Of a stretch of 38,204 bases of DNA, positions 11,056 to 21,232 are shown one piece after another. Source of the stretch: Alcaligenaceae bacterium. GTDB lineage: Bacteria; Pseudomonadota; Gammaproteobacteria; Burkholderiales; Burkholderiaceae_B. Below the pieces are notes generated by a model. The model had not been told where the DNA came from, ran no database searches, and saw only the letters and a program-made list of their open reading frames with translations. A program made the translations under genes and the position numbers. Location: assembly GCA_030452305.1 (NCBI GenBank), contig JAKDMO010000003.1:1-38204 (forward strand), given 5' to 3'. How positions within the stretch are numbered: the stretch's first letter is position 1; the number at the start of each line of letters is the position of its first letter.

Positions 11056-12354
11056 TCAGGCGGCAGCGGTCTTCAGTGGTTTCTCGGGCGGAGCCCCACG
11101 AGCGCTGTCGCGCGGGCCCTCTATCAATGTCGGCGTGGCCTTGCCCCGCACCGCATCCTCGTCCAGCACGACACGATTGATCTCGAGACGCGAGGGCAGC
11201 TCATACATGGTGCCAAGCAAGGCCTGCTCCATGATGGAACGCAAACCGCGCGCGCCAGTGCGCCGCTTGATGGCGCGGCGCGCCACTGCGGCCAGTGCAG
11301 CAGGCGTCACATCGAGCTCGACGTCCTCCATTTCGAAGAGTTTCTGGAACTGCTTGACCACTGCGTTGCGCGGCTCGGTCAGGATGCGCACCAGTGTGTC
11401 TTCCTCTAGTTCTTCGAGCGTGGCCACCACCGGCAGGCGCCCGACCAGTTCCGGGATCAGGCCGAACTTGATCAGATCCTCGGGTTCGGCTTCGGCAAAG
11501 AGCTCGCCCACGCCGCGTTCGGACTTGGTGCGCACCGAGGCAGCGAAGCCGATACCGGACTTTTCAGTGCGGTCGCGGATGATCTTTTCCAAACCGTCGA
11601 AGGCACCGCCCACAATGAACAGAATATTCGTGGTATCGACCTGGACGAAATCCTGATTGGGATGCTTGCGCCCGCCCTGCGGGGGGACGGACGCCACCGT
11701 ACCTTCGATGAGCTTGAGCAAGGCCTGCTGGACGCCCTCGCCCGACACATCGCGGGTAATGGACGGATTGTCGGACTTGCGCGCGATCTTGTCGATTTCA
11801 TCGATGTAGATGATGGCGCGCTGAGCCTTTTCAACTTCGTAGTTGCAGCTCTGGAGCAGCTTCTGGACGATGTTTTCGACGTCTTCGCCAACATACCCGG
11901 CCTCGGTCAGGGTCGTGGCATCGGCCATGACAAAGGGCACGTTCAGCATGCGCGCCAGAGTCTGCGCGAGCAGGGTCTTTCCTGAACCGGTCGGGCCGAT
12001 CAGCAGGATGTTGCTCTTGGACAGCTCGACATCGCCATCCTTGGTCTCGCCATAACGGATGCGCTTGTAGTGGTTGTAGACCGCCACCGCAAGATTACGC
12101 TTGGGTGTTTCCTGACCAATGACATAGCCATCGAGGAAAGACTTGATTTCCTGAGGGGCGGGCAACTCGTTGCGCACGGCATCGCGCGTGGCCTCGTGGG
12201 CCTCCTCGCGAATGATGTCATTGCACAGATCGATGCACTCGTCGCAAATGAACACCGAAGGCCCTGCGATCAGCTTGCGAACCTCGTGCTGGCTCTTGTT
12301 GCAAAACGAACAATGCAGGACTTTTCCGTCTACGGAACCTTTCTTTTCAGTCAT
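11056..12354 (-). CDS. clpX: ATP-dependent Clp protease ATP-binding subunit ClpX
   Basis: C4 zinc-binding N-terminus [30 protein letters not shown], Walker [24 protein letters not shown]. Confidence 0.98.
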   Translation of the reverse strand: MTEKKGSVDGKVLHCSFCNKSQHEVRKLIAGPSVFICDECIDLCNDIIREEAHEATRDAVRNELPAPQEIKSFLDGYVIGQETPKRNLAVAVYNHYKRIRYGETKDGDVELSKSNILLIGPTGSGKTLLAQTLARMLNVPFVMADATTLTEAGYVGEDVENIVQKLLQSCNYEVEKAQRAIIYIDEIDKIARKSDNPSITRDVSGEGVQQALLKLIEGTVASVPPQGGRKHPNQDFVQVDTTNILFIVGGAFDGLEKIIRDRTEKSGIGFAASVRTKSERGVGELFAEAEPEDLIKFGLIPELVGRLPVVATLEELEEDTLVRILTEPRNAVVKQFQKLFEMEDVELDVTPAALAAVARRAIKRRTGARGLRSIMEQALLGTMYELPSRLEINRVVLDEDAVRGKATPTLIEGPRDSARGAPPEKPLKTAAA

Positions 12355-12424
12355 AAAACTCTAAACTCAATTGGCCAATGGCCCCCCATGGGCCCGCACC
12401 CGGCAGGGGACGCCCCGCCAATCG

Positions 12425-13093
12425 TCAATCCTGTTCGGCCTGGTCGCCTCGCGAAACCAGAACCTTGTCAATCAAACCATATGTCTGCGCCTCGTCGGCG
12501 GACATGAAATTGTCGCGCTCGGTGTCGAGGCCGATCTGATCCAGGCTCTGGCCGGTATTCTCCGCCAGGATCTGGTTCAATCGTTCGCGCAGGCTCATAA
12601 TTTCCTTGGCCTGGATCTGGATGTCGGATGCCTGGCCCTGTGCGCCGCCCGAAGGCTGATGAATCATGATACGCGAATTGGGCAGCGTATAGCGCTTGCC
12701 CTTGGCGCCCGCAGCGAGCAGGAACGCACCCATGCTGGCGGCCAGCCCCGTGCACAGCGTGGACACATCAGGCTTGACGAACTGCATCGTATCGTAGATC
12801 GCCATACCGGCGTACACCGACCCGCCCGGCGAATTGATGTATAGCGAGATGTCCTTGTCGGGGTTTTCCGATTCCAGAAAGAGCAATTGCGCCACGACCA
12901 GATTTGCCGACTGGTCGTTGACCTGACCGACAAAAAAGACCACCCGTTCGCGCAACAGACGCGAATAGATGTCGTAGGATCGCTCGCCACGACCGGACTG
13001 CTCGATGACGATGGGCACGTAACCCAAGCCGGTGGGCGTCACCGAACCGCCCCCGTACATCGACGCGTAGAAATCGGTAAAACTGCTGGACAT
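12425..13093 (-). CDS. clpP: ATP-dependent Clp protease proteolytic subunit ClpP
   Basis: [73 protein letters not shown]; catalytic Ser/His. Confidence 0.98.
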   Translation of the reverse strand: MSSSFTDFYASMYGGGSVTPTGLGYVPIVIEQSGRGERSYDIYSRLLRERVVFFVGQVNDQSANLVVAQLLFLESENPDKDISLYINSPGGSVYAGMAIYDTMQFVKPDVSTLCTGLAASMGAFLLAAGAKGKRYTLPNSRIMIHQPSGGAQGQASDIQIQAKEIMSLRERLNQILAENTGQSLDQIGLDTERDNFMSADEAQTYGLIDKVLVSRGDQAEQD

Positions 13094-14403
13094 CAGTTGC
13101 TTCCCATCAAGGTATCGAAATCGGCCTGCTCGGTCGTGATCTGGGCAGCTGCCAGGATGTGATCGACGACGTTGTCCTCGAGCACCAGCGATTCAATCTC
13201 GGCGCGCCGCTCACGATCAGACAGATAATACGTCACAACCTGAGCAGGCTGCTCGTAGCTCTGGGCGAAGTCCTCGATACGGGCGCGAACCTGCTCGGGT
13301 TTCGGCTGCAGATCAGAGGTCTTGACCAGTTCGGCCACCAGCAGACCCAGGCGCACGCGGCGCTCGGCCTCGGTCTTGAAAGTGTCCTCGGGGATGGGAA
13401 GCGTATCGGCGTTGGGGACACCGCGATTTTTCAGTTCCTCGCGGGCAGCGGCGGTACGGTGCTGAACCTCGTCGTCGACCAGGGCCTTGGGCACGTCGAA
13501 AGTGCACGCAGCAGCCAGGGCATCCATGACACTGGCTTTGGTGCGCGCCTTGGTGCGGGCCTGTGCCTCGCGATCGATGTTGGCCCGGATGTCGGCCTGC
13601 AGCGCATCGACATCGCCTTCGACCTGGCCCAGGGACTTGGCGAAGTCGGCATCGACCTCGGGCAGTTCGGGTTCCGCAACCTCGGTGATCTCGATCTTGA
13701 ACTCGGCGGTCTTGCCGGCGACTTCGGCGCTGCCATAGTCCTCAGGGAAGGACAGCGGGAAGGTCTTGGACTCGCCCGCCTTCAGCCCCGTGGCGGCAGC
13801 CTCGAACTCGGCCAGCATGCGCCCCTCGCCCAGGACGAAGGCATATTTTTCAGCGGTACCGCCTTCGAATGCGACGCCATCGATCGTACCAACGAAGTTC
13901 AGCGTCACGCGATCGCCCGACTGGGCGGTGCGATCTGCCACTGGCGTGAAGATCGTGCGCTGCTTGCGCAGGATGTCCAGGGTTTTTTGCACCTCGGCGT
14001 CGCCGATTTCGATCTCGCTGCGCGTGATTTTCAATGCAGCCAGATCCGGCACTGCAACCTCGGGGTAGACCTCGAAGGTAGCCGAGAACGCCATCACACC
14101 CTCGTCGACGTCTTCTACCTTGGGTTCGAGGTTCGGGGTGCCCGCGATGCGCAACTGAGCCTCCTGGACGACCTTGTCCAGGGATTTGCCGATTTCGGTG
14201 TTGATGACGTCGTAGCGCACGCTGGGGCCATGGCTGCGTTCGATCACCGAAAGGGGCGCTTTGCCGGGGCGAAAGCCCTGCACTTTGGCCGTACGCGCAA
14301 CACGTTTGAGCTGCGTCTGGACTTCCTTTTCGATATCGGCGACCTGAACAGCCAGATCCACACGGCGCTCCAGGCCGGACAATTTTTCAACCACAGGCGA
14401 CAT
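13093..14403 (-). CDS. tig: Trigger factor (peptidyl-prolyl isomerase)
   Basis: [19 protein letters not shown] ribosome-docking signature; FKBP domain; overlaps clpP by 1 nt (TGATG). Confidence 0.96.
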   Translation of the reverse strand: MSPVVEKLSGLERRVDLAVQVADIEKEVQTQLKRVARTAKVQGFRPGKAPLSVIERSHGPSVRYDVINTEIGKSLDKVVQEAQLRIAGTPNLEPKVEDVDEGVMAFSATFEVYPEVAVPDLAALKITRSEIEIGDAEVQKTLDILRKQRTIFTPVADRTAQSGDRVTLNFVGTIDGVAFEGGTAEKYAFVLGEGRMLAEFEAAATGLKAGESKTFPLSFPEDYGSAEVAGKTAEFKIEITEVAEPELPEVDADFAKSLGQVEGDVDALQADIRANIDREAQARTKARTKASVMDALAAACTFDVPKALVDDEVQHRTAAAREELKNRGVPNADTLPIPEDTFKTEAERRVRLGLLVAELVKTSDLQPKPEQVRARIEDFAQSYEQPAQVVTYYLSDRERRAEIESLVLEDNVVDHILAAAQITTEQADFDTLMGSN

Positions 14404-14534
14404 TAGAGACCTATTGAATTAAGTAATTGGACAGTGAACGGGTTATTTTAGCGGAAACTACACTCGGCCGTGACAGCGGCGGTACGCCGGGCGCAGATCC
14501 AATCCAATTACCGCTATAATATTCGGCTTTCCTT

Positions 14535-14619
14535 GCGAACGTGGCGGAATTGGTAGACGCACCAGATTTAGGTTCTGGCGCCGAGAGGTGTGAGAGTTCG
14601 AGTCTCTCCGTTCGCACCA
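14535..14619 (+). tRNA. tRNA-Leu (anticodon UAG)
   Basis: GCGAACGTGGCGGAATTGGTAGACGCACCAGATTTAGGTTCTGGCGCCGAGAGGTGTGAGAGTTCGAGTCTCTCCGTTCGCACCA; long variable arm, anticodon stem CCAGA/TCTGG around TTTAGGT, CCA encoded. Confidence 0.97.
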
Positions 14620-14761
14620 GGGTTCTTTGAGCCGCTGGGATTTCCCCTTTTCCAAATGCACAGGGCCAAGACCCTAAAGCCGTAAGTATCAAAGCCGCTT
14701 CACCTTTCACACCCCCCGCCACCCTGATGCCCCGCAAGTTGGACATTAAAGGACCTTTGAT

Positions 14762-15049
14762 ATGGACGCACAACTGTTTGAAGAGCTGAAAAACAGCCTG
14801 CGGCAAGCCAAGGCCATCCGCCAAGGCAAATTGGAAGGCCGTCGCACCACGGTCACGCCCATCGATGTGAAAGCCGTACGCGAGCAAACTCACCTGTCTC
14901 AACATGAATTTGCCGCTGCCATCCACGTCAGTGTGCGAACCCTGCAAAACTGGGAACAGCGGCGCCGCTCCCCGACCGGTCCAGCCGCTGCCTTGCTCAA
15001 AGTCATGGCGACCTCTCCCGCCGTGGTCATCAAGGCATTACACCAATAA
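14762..15049 (+). CDS. XRE-family HTH protein, NadS/HigA-like antitoxin or R-M controller-like regulator
   Basis: 95 aa; HTH segment VKAVREQTHLSQHEFAAAIHVSVRTLQNWEQRRRSPTGPAAALLKVM typical of NadS/HigA antitoxins; no recognisable toxin gene next to it. Confidence 0.75.
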   Translation: MDAQLFEELKNSLRQAKAIRQGKLEGRRTTVTPIDVKAVREQTHLSQHEFAAAIHVSVRTLQNWEQRRRSPTGPAAALLKVMATSPAVVIKALHQ

Positions 15050-15061
15050 ATTCAACCCAAA

Positions 15062-15084
15062 CAATGTGCAAAATCTGCACATTG
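15062..15084. promoter_or_regulatory. Perfect 9-bp inverted repeat (candidate operator) upstream of res
   Basis: CAATGTGCA-AAATC-TGCACATTG, starting 13 bp after the HTH stop codon; no T-tract follows, so not an obvious terminator. Confidence 0.6.
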
Positions 15085-15220
15085 CTGGCTCTGACAAACC
15101 AGTCGGGGTCTCCTATTCTCGGCATAACCGTTGCCCCTTCTGTGCCATTCCCTTGCGTATGTGTCATTTTTGTACAATGCCAACGTAAAGCAGTAAGTGC
15201 TGGATCAGGAGACCAATAGG

Positions 15221-18200
15221 GTGAGTGACCAATTTTTCAAACTGCCGATCCTCAATTCGCCTTACGACTATCCTTCCAAGTACTGGGAACTTGACGATAC
15301 GGGGCAACCGACACAGAAAATCATCGAGTCACGCCGGGCATCCAGCTTTATCAGCCCGATCCCGAAGCCACGCCGGCACCACGGCGAGCAAGCCACTCTG
15401 GCGCTGGATGAAGTCGAGAACCTGGCTGACGACGGGCAGCGCTACCGCCATTCGGAACTGATCAATGCAGTACGCCGCGAGGTGAATGCCTGGCGTAATT
15501 TGCCGCCAGCTCAATGGCGCGTTACGCCCGAAACAGCCCGCTTGCTGGAGCACTGGCGCAATCACAAATTCACTGGCGTACGCCCATTTTTCTGTCAGGT
15601 CGAAGCCGCCGAAACGGCCATTTGGCTGACCGAGGTCGCCCCCCAACTTGGGAAAAATGGTGAACGCTTCCTCGACCACCTGAAGAAAGCCAGCCACGAT
15701 GCCAACCCGGCTCTGATGCGCCTGGCGCTGAAGCTGGCCACCGGCGCCGGCAAGACCACGGTCATGGCCATGCTCATCGCGTGGCAAACGGTCAATGCCG
15801 TGCGCCATCCGCAGAGCAAGAAATTTACCCGCGGGTTCTTGCTGGTTGCCCCGGGCCTAACCATCAAGGACCGCCTGCGCGTGCTGCTGCCCAATGATGC
15901 CGACAGCTACTACGCTAGCCGCGAGATCGTGCCTCGCGACATGTTGGCGGATCTGGACAAGGCCAAGATCGTCATTACCAACTACCACGCTTTCAAGCTG
16001 CGCGAGCGCATGGCCTTGTCCAAGGGCGGTCGTCGCTTGCTGCAAGGCCGCACTGGCAGCGAGTTGGACACGCTGGAAACCGAGGGCCAAATGCTCCAGC
16101 GGGTCATGCCGGAATTGATGGGGCTGAAAAATATTCTCGCCATCAACGACGAAGCGCACCATTGCTACCGGGAAAAGCCACAAGCCGCCGAGGACGACCA
16201 GGATCTCGACAAAGATCAGAAAGCCGAGGCCGAGGAAAATAACGAGGCCGCACGGCTGTGGATTTCCGGTCTGGAAGCCGTGAACCGAAAACTGGGCCTG
16301 CAACAGGTGATCGATCTGTCGGCCACTCCATTCTTCCTGGCCGGCTCCGGCTATGTGGAAGGCACATTATTCCCCTGGACGATGTGCGACTTTTCGCTGA
16401 TGGACGCCATCGAATGCGGTATCGTCAAATTACCGCGCGTGCCAGTGGCCGATAACATCCCCGGCGCGGACATGCCCATCTACCGCGAACTCTGGAAACA
16501 CATCGGCAAAAAGATGCCAAAGAAGGGGCGTGGCAAAAACGCCCAGCTCGATCCGCTGGCCATTCCGGTGGAATTGCAGACCGCGCTGGAAGCGCTGTAC
16601 GGTCACTACCGCAAAACCTATGACGCCTGGAAGCAGGAAGGCATTAATGTGCCGCCGTGCTTTATCGTGGTGTGCAACAACACCGCAACGTCCAAACTGG
16701 TGTTCGATTACATCTCCGGTTTTGAGCGCACAAACGCAGATGGCTTCATCACGCGCGTGCCAGGGCGTCTAGAACTGTTCCGCAACTTCGATGAGCATGG
16801 CGAGCCACTGGCGCGCCCGAATACTCTGCTGATCGACAGCGAACAGCTTGAATCCGGCGAGACCCTGGACGACAATTTTCGAGGCATGGCTGCTGACGAA
16901 ATCGAACGCTTCAAACGCGAGATCATCGAGCGCACTGGCGACCGACGCCAGGCCGAAAACCTGAGTGACAGCGAATTGCTGCGCGAGGTGATGAACACGG
17001 TCGGCAAGCAAGGCCGTTTAGGCGAGCAAATCCGCTGCGTCGTGTCGGTGTCCATGCTGACCGAAGGCTGGGATGCCAATACCGTTACCCACATTCTGGG
17101 TGTGCGAGCGTTTGGCACCCAGTTGCTGTGCGAACAGGTGATTGGCCGTGCCCTGCGCCGCCAATCCTATGAATTGAACGAGCAAGGCCTGTTCGACGTG
17201 GAGTATGCCGACATATTCGGCATTCCCTTCGACTTCACTGCCAAGCCTGTCGTCGTCGCTCCGCCCAGACCGCGTGAAACCATCACGGTCAAGGCACTGC
17301 ACCCGGAACGCGATCCCCTGGAAATCCGCTTCCCGCGCGTACAGGGCTATCGCGTCGAATTGCCGGAAGAGCAACTCGAAGCCGAATTCAACGACGACCA
17401 CCACCTCACCCTGACGCCGGACATGGTCGGCGCGACCAGGACCCACAACTCGGGCATCATCGGTGAGGCCGTGGAACTGGACATCAAGCACCTGGGCGAC
17501 GTACGTCAGTCCACCCTGCTGATGGAGCTGACCAAGCATCTGCTGTTTCAGCACTGGCGCGAACCAGGCCAGGATGCACCGATCGCCCTGTTCGGCCAGC
17601 TTAAACGCATCGTACGTCAGTGGCTGGACGAGTGCCTGGAATGCAAGGGTGGCACCTACCCTGCGCAATTGATGTATCGCGAGCTGGCAGACATGGCCTG
17701 CCAGCGCGTCACCAAGGGCATCACCGCAAAGGAACTGCAGAAAGGCCGGCAGGTCAAGGCCATCCTCGATCCGTTCAACCCGACCGGCAGCACTGCGCAT
17801 GTGCGATTCAATACCTCGCGCCCGGGCAGCGAACGCTGGGAAACCGTCGGTGTCGGGAATCAGCCGAAAAATCAAGTCAACTGGGTGATTCTGGACAGCG
17901 GTTGGGAAGGCGAATTCTGCCGTGTCGCCGAGTCGCACCCCAAGGTGCTGGCTTACACCAAAAACCACAACCTTGGTCTGGAAGTGCCTTATCGCTTCGG
18001 CTCGGCCAACCGCATTTACATCCCGGACTTTATCGTGCAAGTGGACGACGGGCTCGGTCGGGGCGATCCACTGAACCTGATCGTCGAGATCAAGGGTTAC
18101 CGGCGCGAGGACGCCAAGGAAAAAAAGTCCACCATGGATACCTACTGGATTCCCGGCGTGAATTATCTCGGAACATACGGCCGTTGGGCCTTTGCCGAGT

Positions 18201-18301
18201 TTTGCGACGTGTACGAAATGCAGGAAGATTTCGCCAAAGAGGTGGAAACGCAATTCAAGAAAATGATTGAAGCGGCTGCGCCGGAAAACAAGGGACACTG
18301 A
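15221..18301 (+). CDS. Type III-like restriction enzyme Res subunit (DEAD/DEAH helicase + PD-(D/E)XK nuclease; BPTD_3080-like family)
   Basis: Walker A LATGAGKTTVMAMLIAW, NDEAHHCYR, LSATPFF, motif VI QVIGRALRR; C-terminal PDFIVQVDDGLGRGDPLNLIVEIKG (PD at about 18023, EIK at about 18086). Start GTG at 15221 (after AGGAG) preferred over GTG 15197. Confidence 0.87.
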   Translation: MSDQFFKLPILNSPYDYPSKYWELDDTGQPTQKIIESRRASSFISPIPKPRRHHGEQATLALDEVENLADDGQRYRHSELINAVRREVNAWRNLPPAQWRVTPETARLLEHWRNHKFTGVRPFFCQVEAAETAIWLTEVAPQLGKNGERFLDHLKKASHDANPALMRLALKLATGAGKTTVMAMLIAWQTVNAVRHPQSKKFTRGFLLVAPGLTIKDRLRVLLPNDADSYYASREIVPRDMLADLDKAKIVITNYHAFKLRERMALSKGGRRLLQGRTGSELDTLETEGQMLQRVMPELMGLKNILAINDEAHHCYREKPQAAEDDQDLDKDQKAEAEENNEAARLWISGLEAVNRKLGLQQVIDLSATPFFLAGSGYVEGTLFPWTMCDFSLMDAIECGIVKLPRVPVADNIPGADMPIYRELWKHIGKKMPKKGRGKNAQLDPLAIPVELQTALEALYGHYRKTYDAWKQEGINVPPCFIVVCNNTATSKLVFDYISGFERTNADGFITRVPGRLELFRNFDEHGEPLARPNTLLIDSEQLESGETLDDNFRGMAADEIERFKREIIERTGDRRQAENLSDSELLREVMNTVGKQGRLGEQIRCVVSVSMLTEGWDANTVTHILGVRAFGTQLLCEQVIGRALRRQSYELNEQGLFDVEYADIFGIPFDFTAKPVVVAPPRPRETITVKALHPERDPLEIRFPRVQGYRVELPEEQLEAEFNDDHHLTLTPDMVGATRTHNSGIIGEAVELDIKHLGDVRQSTLLMELTKHLLFQHWREPGQDAPIALFGQLKRIVRQWLDECLECKGGTYPAQLMYRELADMACQRVTKGITAKELQKGRQVKAILDPFNPTGSTAHVRFNTSRPGSERWETVGVGNQPKNQVNWVILDSGWEGEFCRVAESHPKVLAYTKNHNLGLEVPYRFGSANRIYIPDFIVQVDDGLGRGDPLNLIVEIKGYRREDAKEKKSTMDTYWIPGVNYLGTYGRWAFAEFCDVYEMQEDFAKEVETQFKKMIEAAAPENKGH

Positions 18302-18302
18302 G

Positions 18303-21218
18303 ATGGCGACCAAGAAAACGGCGAAGACCGGCAAAAGCATCGAGCAGATTACGCATACCGAGGCCACACGCAAAAATATTCCAACCGTAGAGCATCAGTC
18401 GGTGATGCAGCAGCACGAGCAGGCGCCGGTGCAAGTGGCCTACCCGCGCGCCAACCGGCAATGGCTGGAGGACCTGTGCGCCTTGCACGACACAGACCAG
18501 ATGGCGCCAGAACTCCAGCAGCGGCTTAACCGCGACCTAGACCCACAACTGATCTGGCGCGGCAAGGATCAGCAGGATTGGTCCGATCTAGTTGTCAATG
18601 CCCCACCGCTGTACATCCAGGAAAAGGTCAAGCCCAAGGTGCTGATCGATGACCTACGCCGCCAGACCGAAGTACAGCGCGAAGCCGCCGCACCGCAGCA
18701 GGACACGCTGGACCTGTTCGGCGACTTCAATGGTCTGCCCGACGGTGCAGATCGCACCGAGTTCTATCAACACGAAGGGCATTGGCAGAACCGGATGATC
18801 CTGGGCGACAGCCTGCAGGTGATGGCCTCGCTGGCAGAGCGCGAAGCCCTGCGCGGCAAAGTACAGTGCATTTATTTCGACCCACCGTACGGGATCAAGT
18901 TCAACAGCAATTTCCAGTGGTCCACCACCAGCCGTGACGTGAAGGACGGCAATGCTGGCCATATCACCCGCGAGCCGGAGCAGGTGAAGGCGTTCCGAGA
19001 TACGTGGCGCGACGGGATTCATTCGTATCTGACGTACTTGCGTGATCGATTGATGGTGGCACGGGATTTGCTAACGGAAAGTGGTTCGATATTCGTGCAG
19101 ATCGGCGATGAGAACGTGCATCGCGTGAGAGCGGTGATGGATGAGATTTTTGGTGACGGAAGTTTTATTAGCGAAATAGTTGTTGTCAAGTCATCAGGCA
19201 TGGGGGCGAATAATTTGCCCCGTCAGAACGACTTCATACTCCTCTACGCAAAGGATGCTGATAAATTCAAGTATCGTCAGATTTTTAAGCCTAAAGCCAT
19301 TGATGGCGAAGGCGCAGATGCATATCAGTATGCAAAGTCAAGCGACGGCGAGATTCGTCGTTTGATGAAAGAGGAGTTGGATGACCCATCGTGCATCCCT
19401 TCTGGAGAAGTGGCATTACGTTTCGGCGATCTAACCAAGCCCGGTCCCGGCGCAAAATACGATGTTTCCTTCCAAGGTAGAGTTTTCACCAGTAAACGCC
19501 GCTGGTGGGGGATGCCCAAAGAGGCGCTATTGCGCGCAACTAAGGCGGATCGCATATTTGCATCAAGTTCGACGATCAGCTATCAGCGACTATTAAGTGA
19601 TTGGAGTGCATTCCCAATAACCAACATTTGGACAGATACAGGCACAGGTAGCGGGTTGAATAAAATTTATGTAGTTCAAACAGACGACAAAATTATTCAG
19701 CGTTGTATCCTGATGGCAACCGATCCCGGCGACCTCGTGCTCGACCCGACCTGCGGCTCTGGCACCACCGCCCACGTCGCCGAACAGTGGGGCCGCCGTT
19801 GGATCACGATTGATACCTCACGCGTTGCGCTTGCACTGGCCCGCGCGCGCATTATGGGCGCACGTTACCCCTTCTACCTGCTCGCCGACAGCCGGGAAGG
19901 CCAGCTCAAGGAAGCCGAAGCCACCCATAGCGCACCTTCCAGCCATGTCACCTACGGCAACATCACCCACGGTTTCGTGTATGAACGCGTGCCACATATC
20001 ACCCTCAAATCCATCGCCAACAACGTCGAGATTGATGTCATCTGGGACGCCTTCCAGTCCAAGCTGGAACCGCTGCGCGAGGCCTTGAACACGTCGCTAG
20101 CCAAGCAATGGCTGGAATGGGAAATCCCGCGCGAGGCTGATACCAAGTGGAACGCCGAAGCCAAGAAGCTGCACGCCGACTGGTGGCAGCAACGTATCGC
20201 CCGGCAGCAGGAAATCGATGCCTCTATCGCCGCCAAGGCCGAGTTCGAGTTCCTCTACGACAAACCGTACGAGGACAGAAAGCGCGTGCGCGTGGCTGGC
20301 CCCTTCACCGTCGAGTCGCTGTCGCCGCATCGCGTGCTGGGCGTGGACGAGGAAGACAATCTGATCGACCAGGTGGCCCAGACCCAAGCTGAATACGGCC
20401 AGGACTTCGCCAGCCTGATTTTGGACAACCTGCGCACCGCTGGTGTGCAGCAGGCTCACAAGGCCGACAAGATCGAATTCAGCTCATTGGAGCCGTGGCC
20501 GGGCGAACTCGTCTGCGCCGAAGGCCGCTACCTGGAAAACGGGCAGGTGAAGCGTGCCGGCATCATGGTCGGCCCGGAATTTGGCACTGTCGGCCGTGCC
20601 GACCTGGTCGATGCTGCACGCGAGGCGGGCGATGCCAACTTTGACGTACTCATCGCCTGTGCCTTTAACTACGACGCACCCGCCAGCGAATTCAGCAAGC
20701 TGGGCCGCATCAACGTGCTGAAAGCGCGCATGAACGCCGATCTGCATATGGCCGAAGATCTGAAGAACACCGGCAAGGGCAATCTGTTCGTGATCTTCGG
20801 CGAGCCGGATGTGGATGTACTGGACACCCAGGGCCGCAGCATCCGAACATACGACGGCAAGCGCGACGTCATCGAGGTGCCCGCCGACGGGCAGCTGGTG
20901 GTGCGCATCAACGGTGTGGATGTATTTCACCCCAGCACGGGGGAAGTTCGCAGCGACGGGGCGGAAGGCATCGCCTGCTGGTTCCTGGACACCAACTACA
21001 ATGAAGAGTCCTTCTTTGTCCGCCATGCCTACTTCCTCGGCGCGAATGACCCGTACAAGGCGCTGAAGACCACGCTCAAAGCCGAAATCGACCCAGATGC
21101 TTGGGCGACACTCAACTCCGACACCTCGCGCCCGTTCCCGAGGCCCAGCACCGGACGGTTTGCTGTGAAGGTCATCAACCACCTGGGCGATGAAGTGATG
21201 AAGGTGTTCAAGGTCTGA
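18303..21218 (+). CDS. Type III-like site-specific DNA methyltransferase Mod subunit
   Basis: DPPYGIKF (18879-18890) preceding DPTCGSGTTAHVAEQWGRRWI (from 19743), i.e. beta-class motif order; long C-terminal extension; start ATG directly after res stop (18299-18301). Confidence 0.9.
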   Translation: MATKKTAKTGKSIEQITHTEATRKNIPTVEHQSVMQQHEQAPVQVAYPRANRQWLEDLCALHDTDQMAPELQQRLNRDLDPQLIWRGKDQQDWSDLVVNAPPLYIQEKVKPKVLIDDLRRQTEVQREAAAPQQDTLDLFGDFNGLPDGADRTEFYQHEGHWQNRMILGDSLQVMASLAEREALRGKVQCIYFDPPYGIKFNSNFQWSTTSRDVKDGNAGHITREPEQVKAFRDTWRDGIHSYLTYLRDRLMVARDLLTESGSIFVQIGDENVHRVRAVMDEIFGDGSFISEIVVVKSSGMGANNLPRQNDFILLYAKDADKFKYRQIFKPKAIDGEGADAYQYAKSSDGEIRRLMKEELDDPSCIPSGEVALRFGDLTKPGPGAKYDVSFQGRVFTSKRRWWGMPKEALLRATKADRIFASSSTISYQRLLSDWSAFPITNIWTDTGTGSGLNKIYVVQTDDKIIQRCILMATDPGDLVLDPTCGSGTTAHVAEQWGRRWITIDTSRVALALARARIMGARYPFYLLADSREGQLKEAEATHSAPSSHVTYGNITHGFVYERVPHITLKSIANNVEIDVIWDAFQSKLEPLREALNTSLAKQWLEWEIPREADTKWNAEAKKLHADWWQQRIARQQEIDASIAAKAEFEFLYDKPYEDRKRVRVAGPFTVESLSPHRVLGVDEEDNLIDQVAQTQAEYGQDFASLILDNLRTAGVQQAHKADKIEFSSLEPWPGELVCAEGRYLENGQVKRAGIMVGPEFGTVGRADLVDAAREAGDANFDVLIACAFNYDAPASEFSKLGRINVLKARMNADLHMAEDLKNTGKGNLFVIFGEPDVDVLDTQGRSIRTYDGKRDVIEVPADGQLVVRINGVDVFHPSTGEVRSDGAEGIACWFLDTNYNEESFFVRHAYFLGANDPYKALKTTLKAEIDPDAWATLNSDTSRPFPRPSTGRFAVKVINHLGDEVMKVFKV

Positions 21219-21232
21219 TTCGGAGAAGCGAC

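Noticed and set aside
13159-14406. 415-aa plus-strand ORF antisense to tig
   Set aside because: Mirror of trigger factor coding; low-complexity Leu/Gly/Gln/Asp composition typical of antisense high-GC frames.
14411-14947. 178-aa minus-strand ORF spanning the tRNA-Leu
   Set aside because: Runs through a tRNA and antisense to the HTH gene; no protein family resemblance.
17018-18373. 451-aa minus-strand ORF antisense to res
   Set aside because: Shadow ORF opposite a gene with convincing helicase/nuclease motifs.
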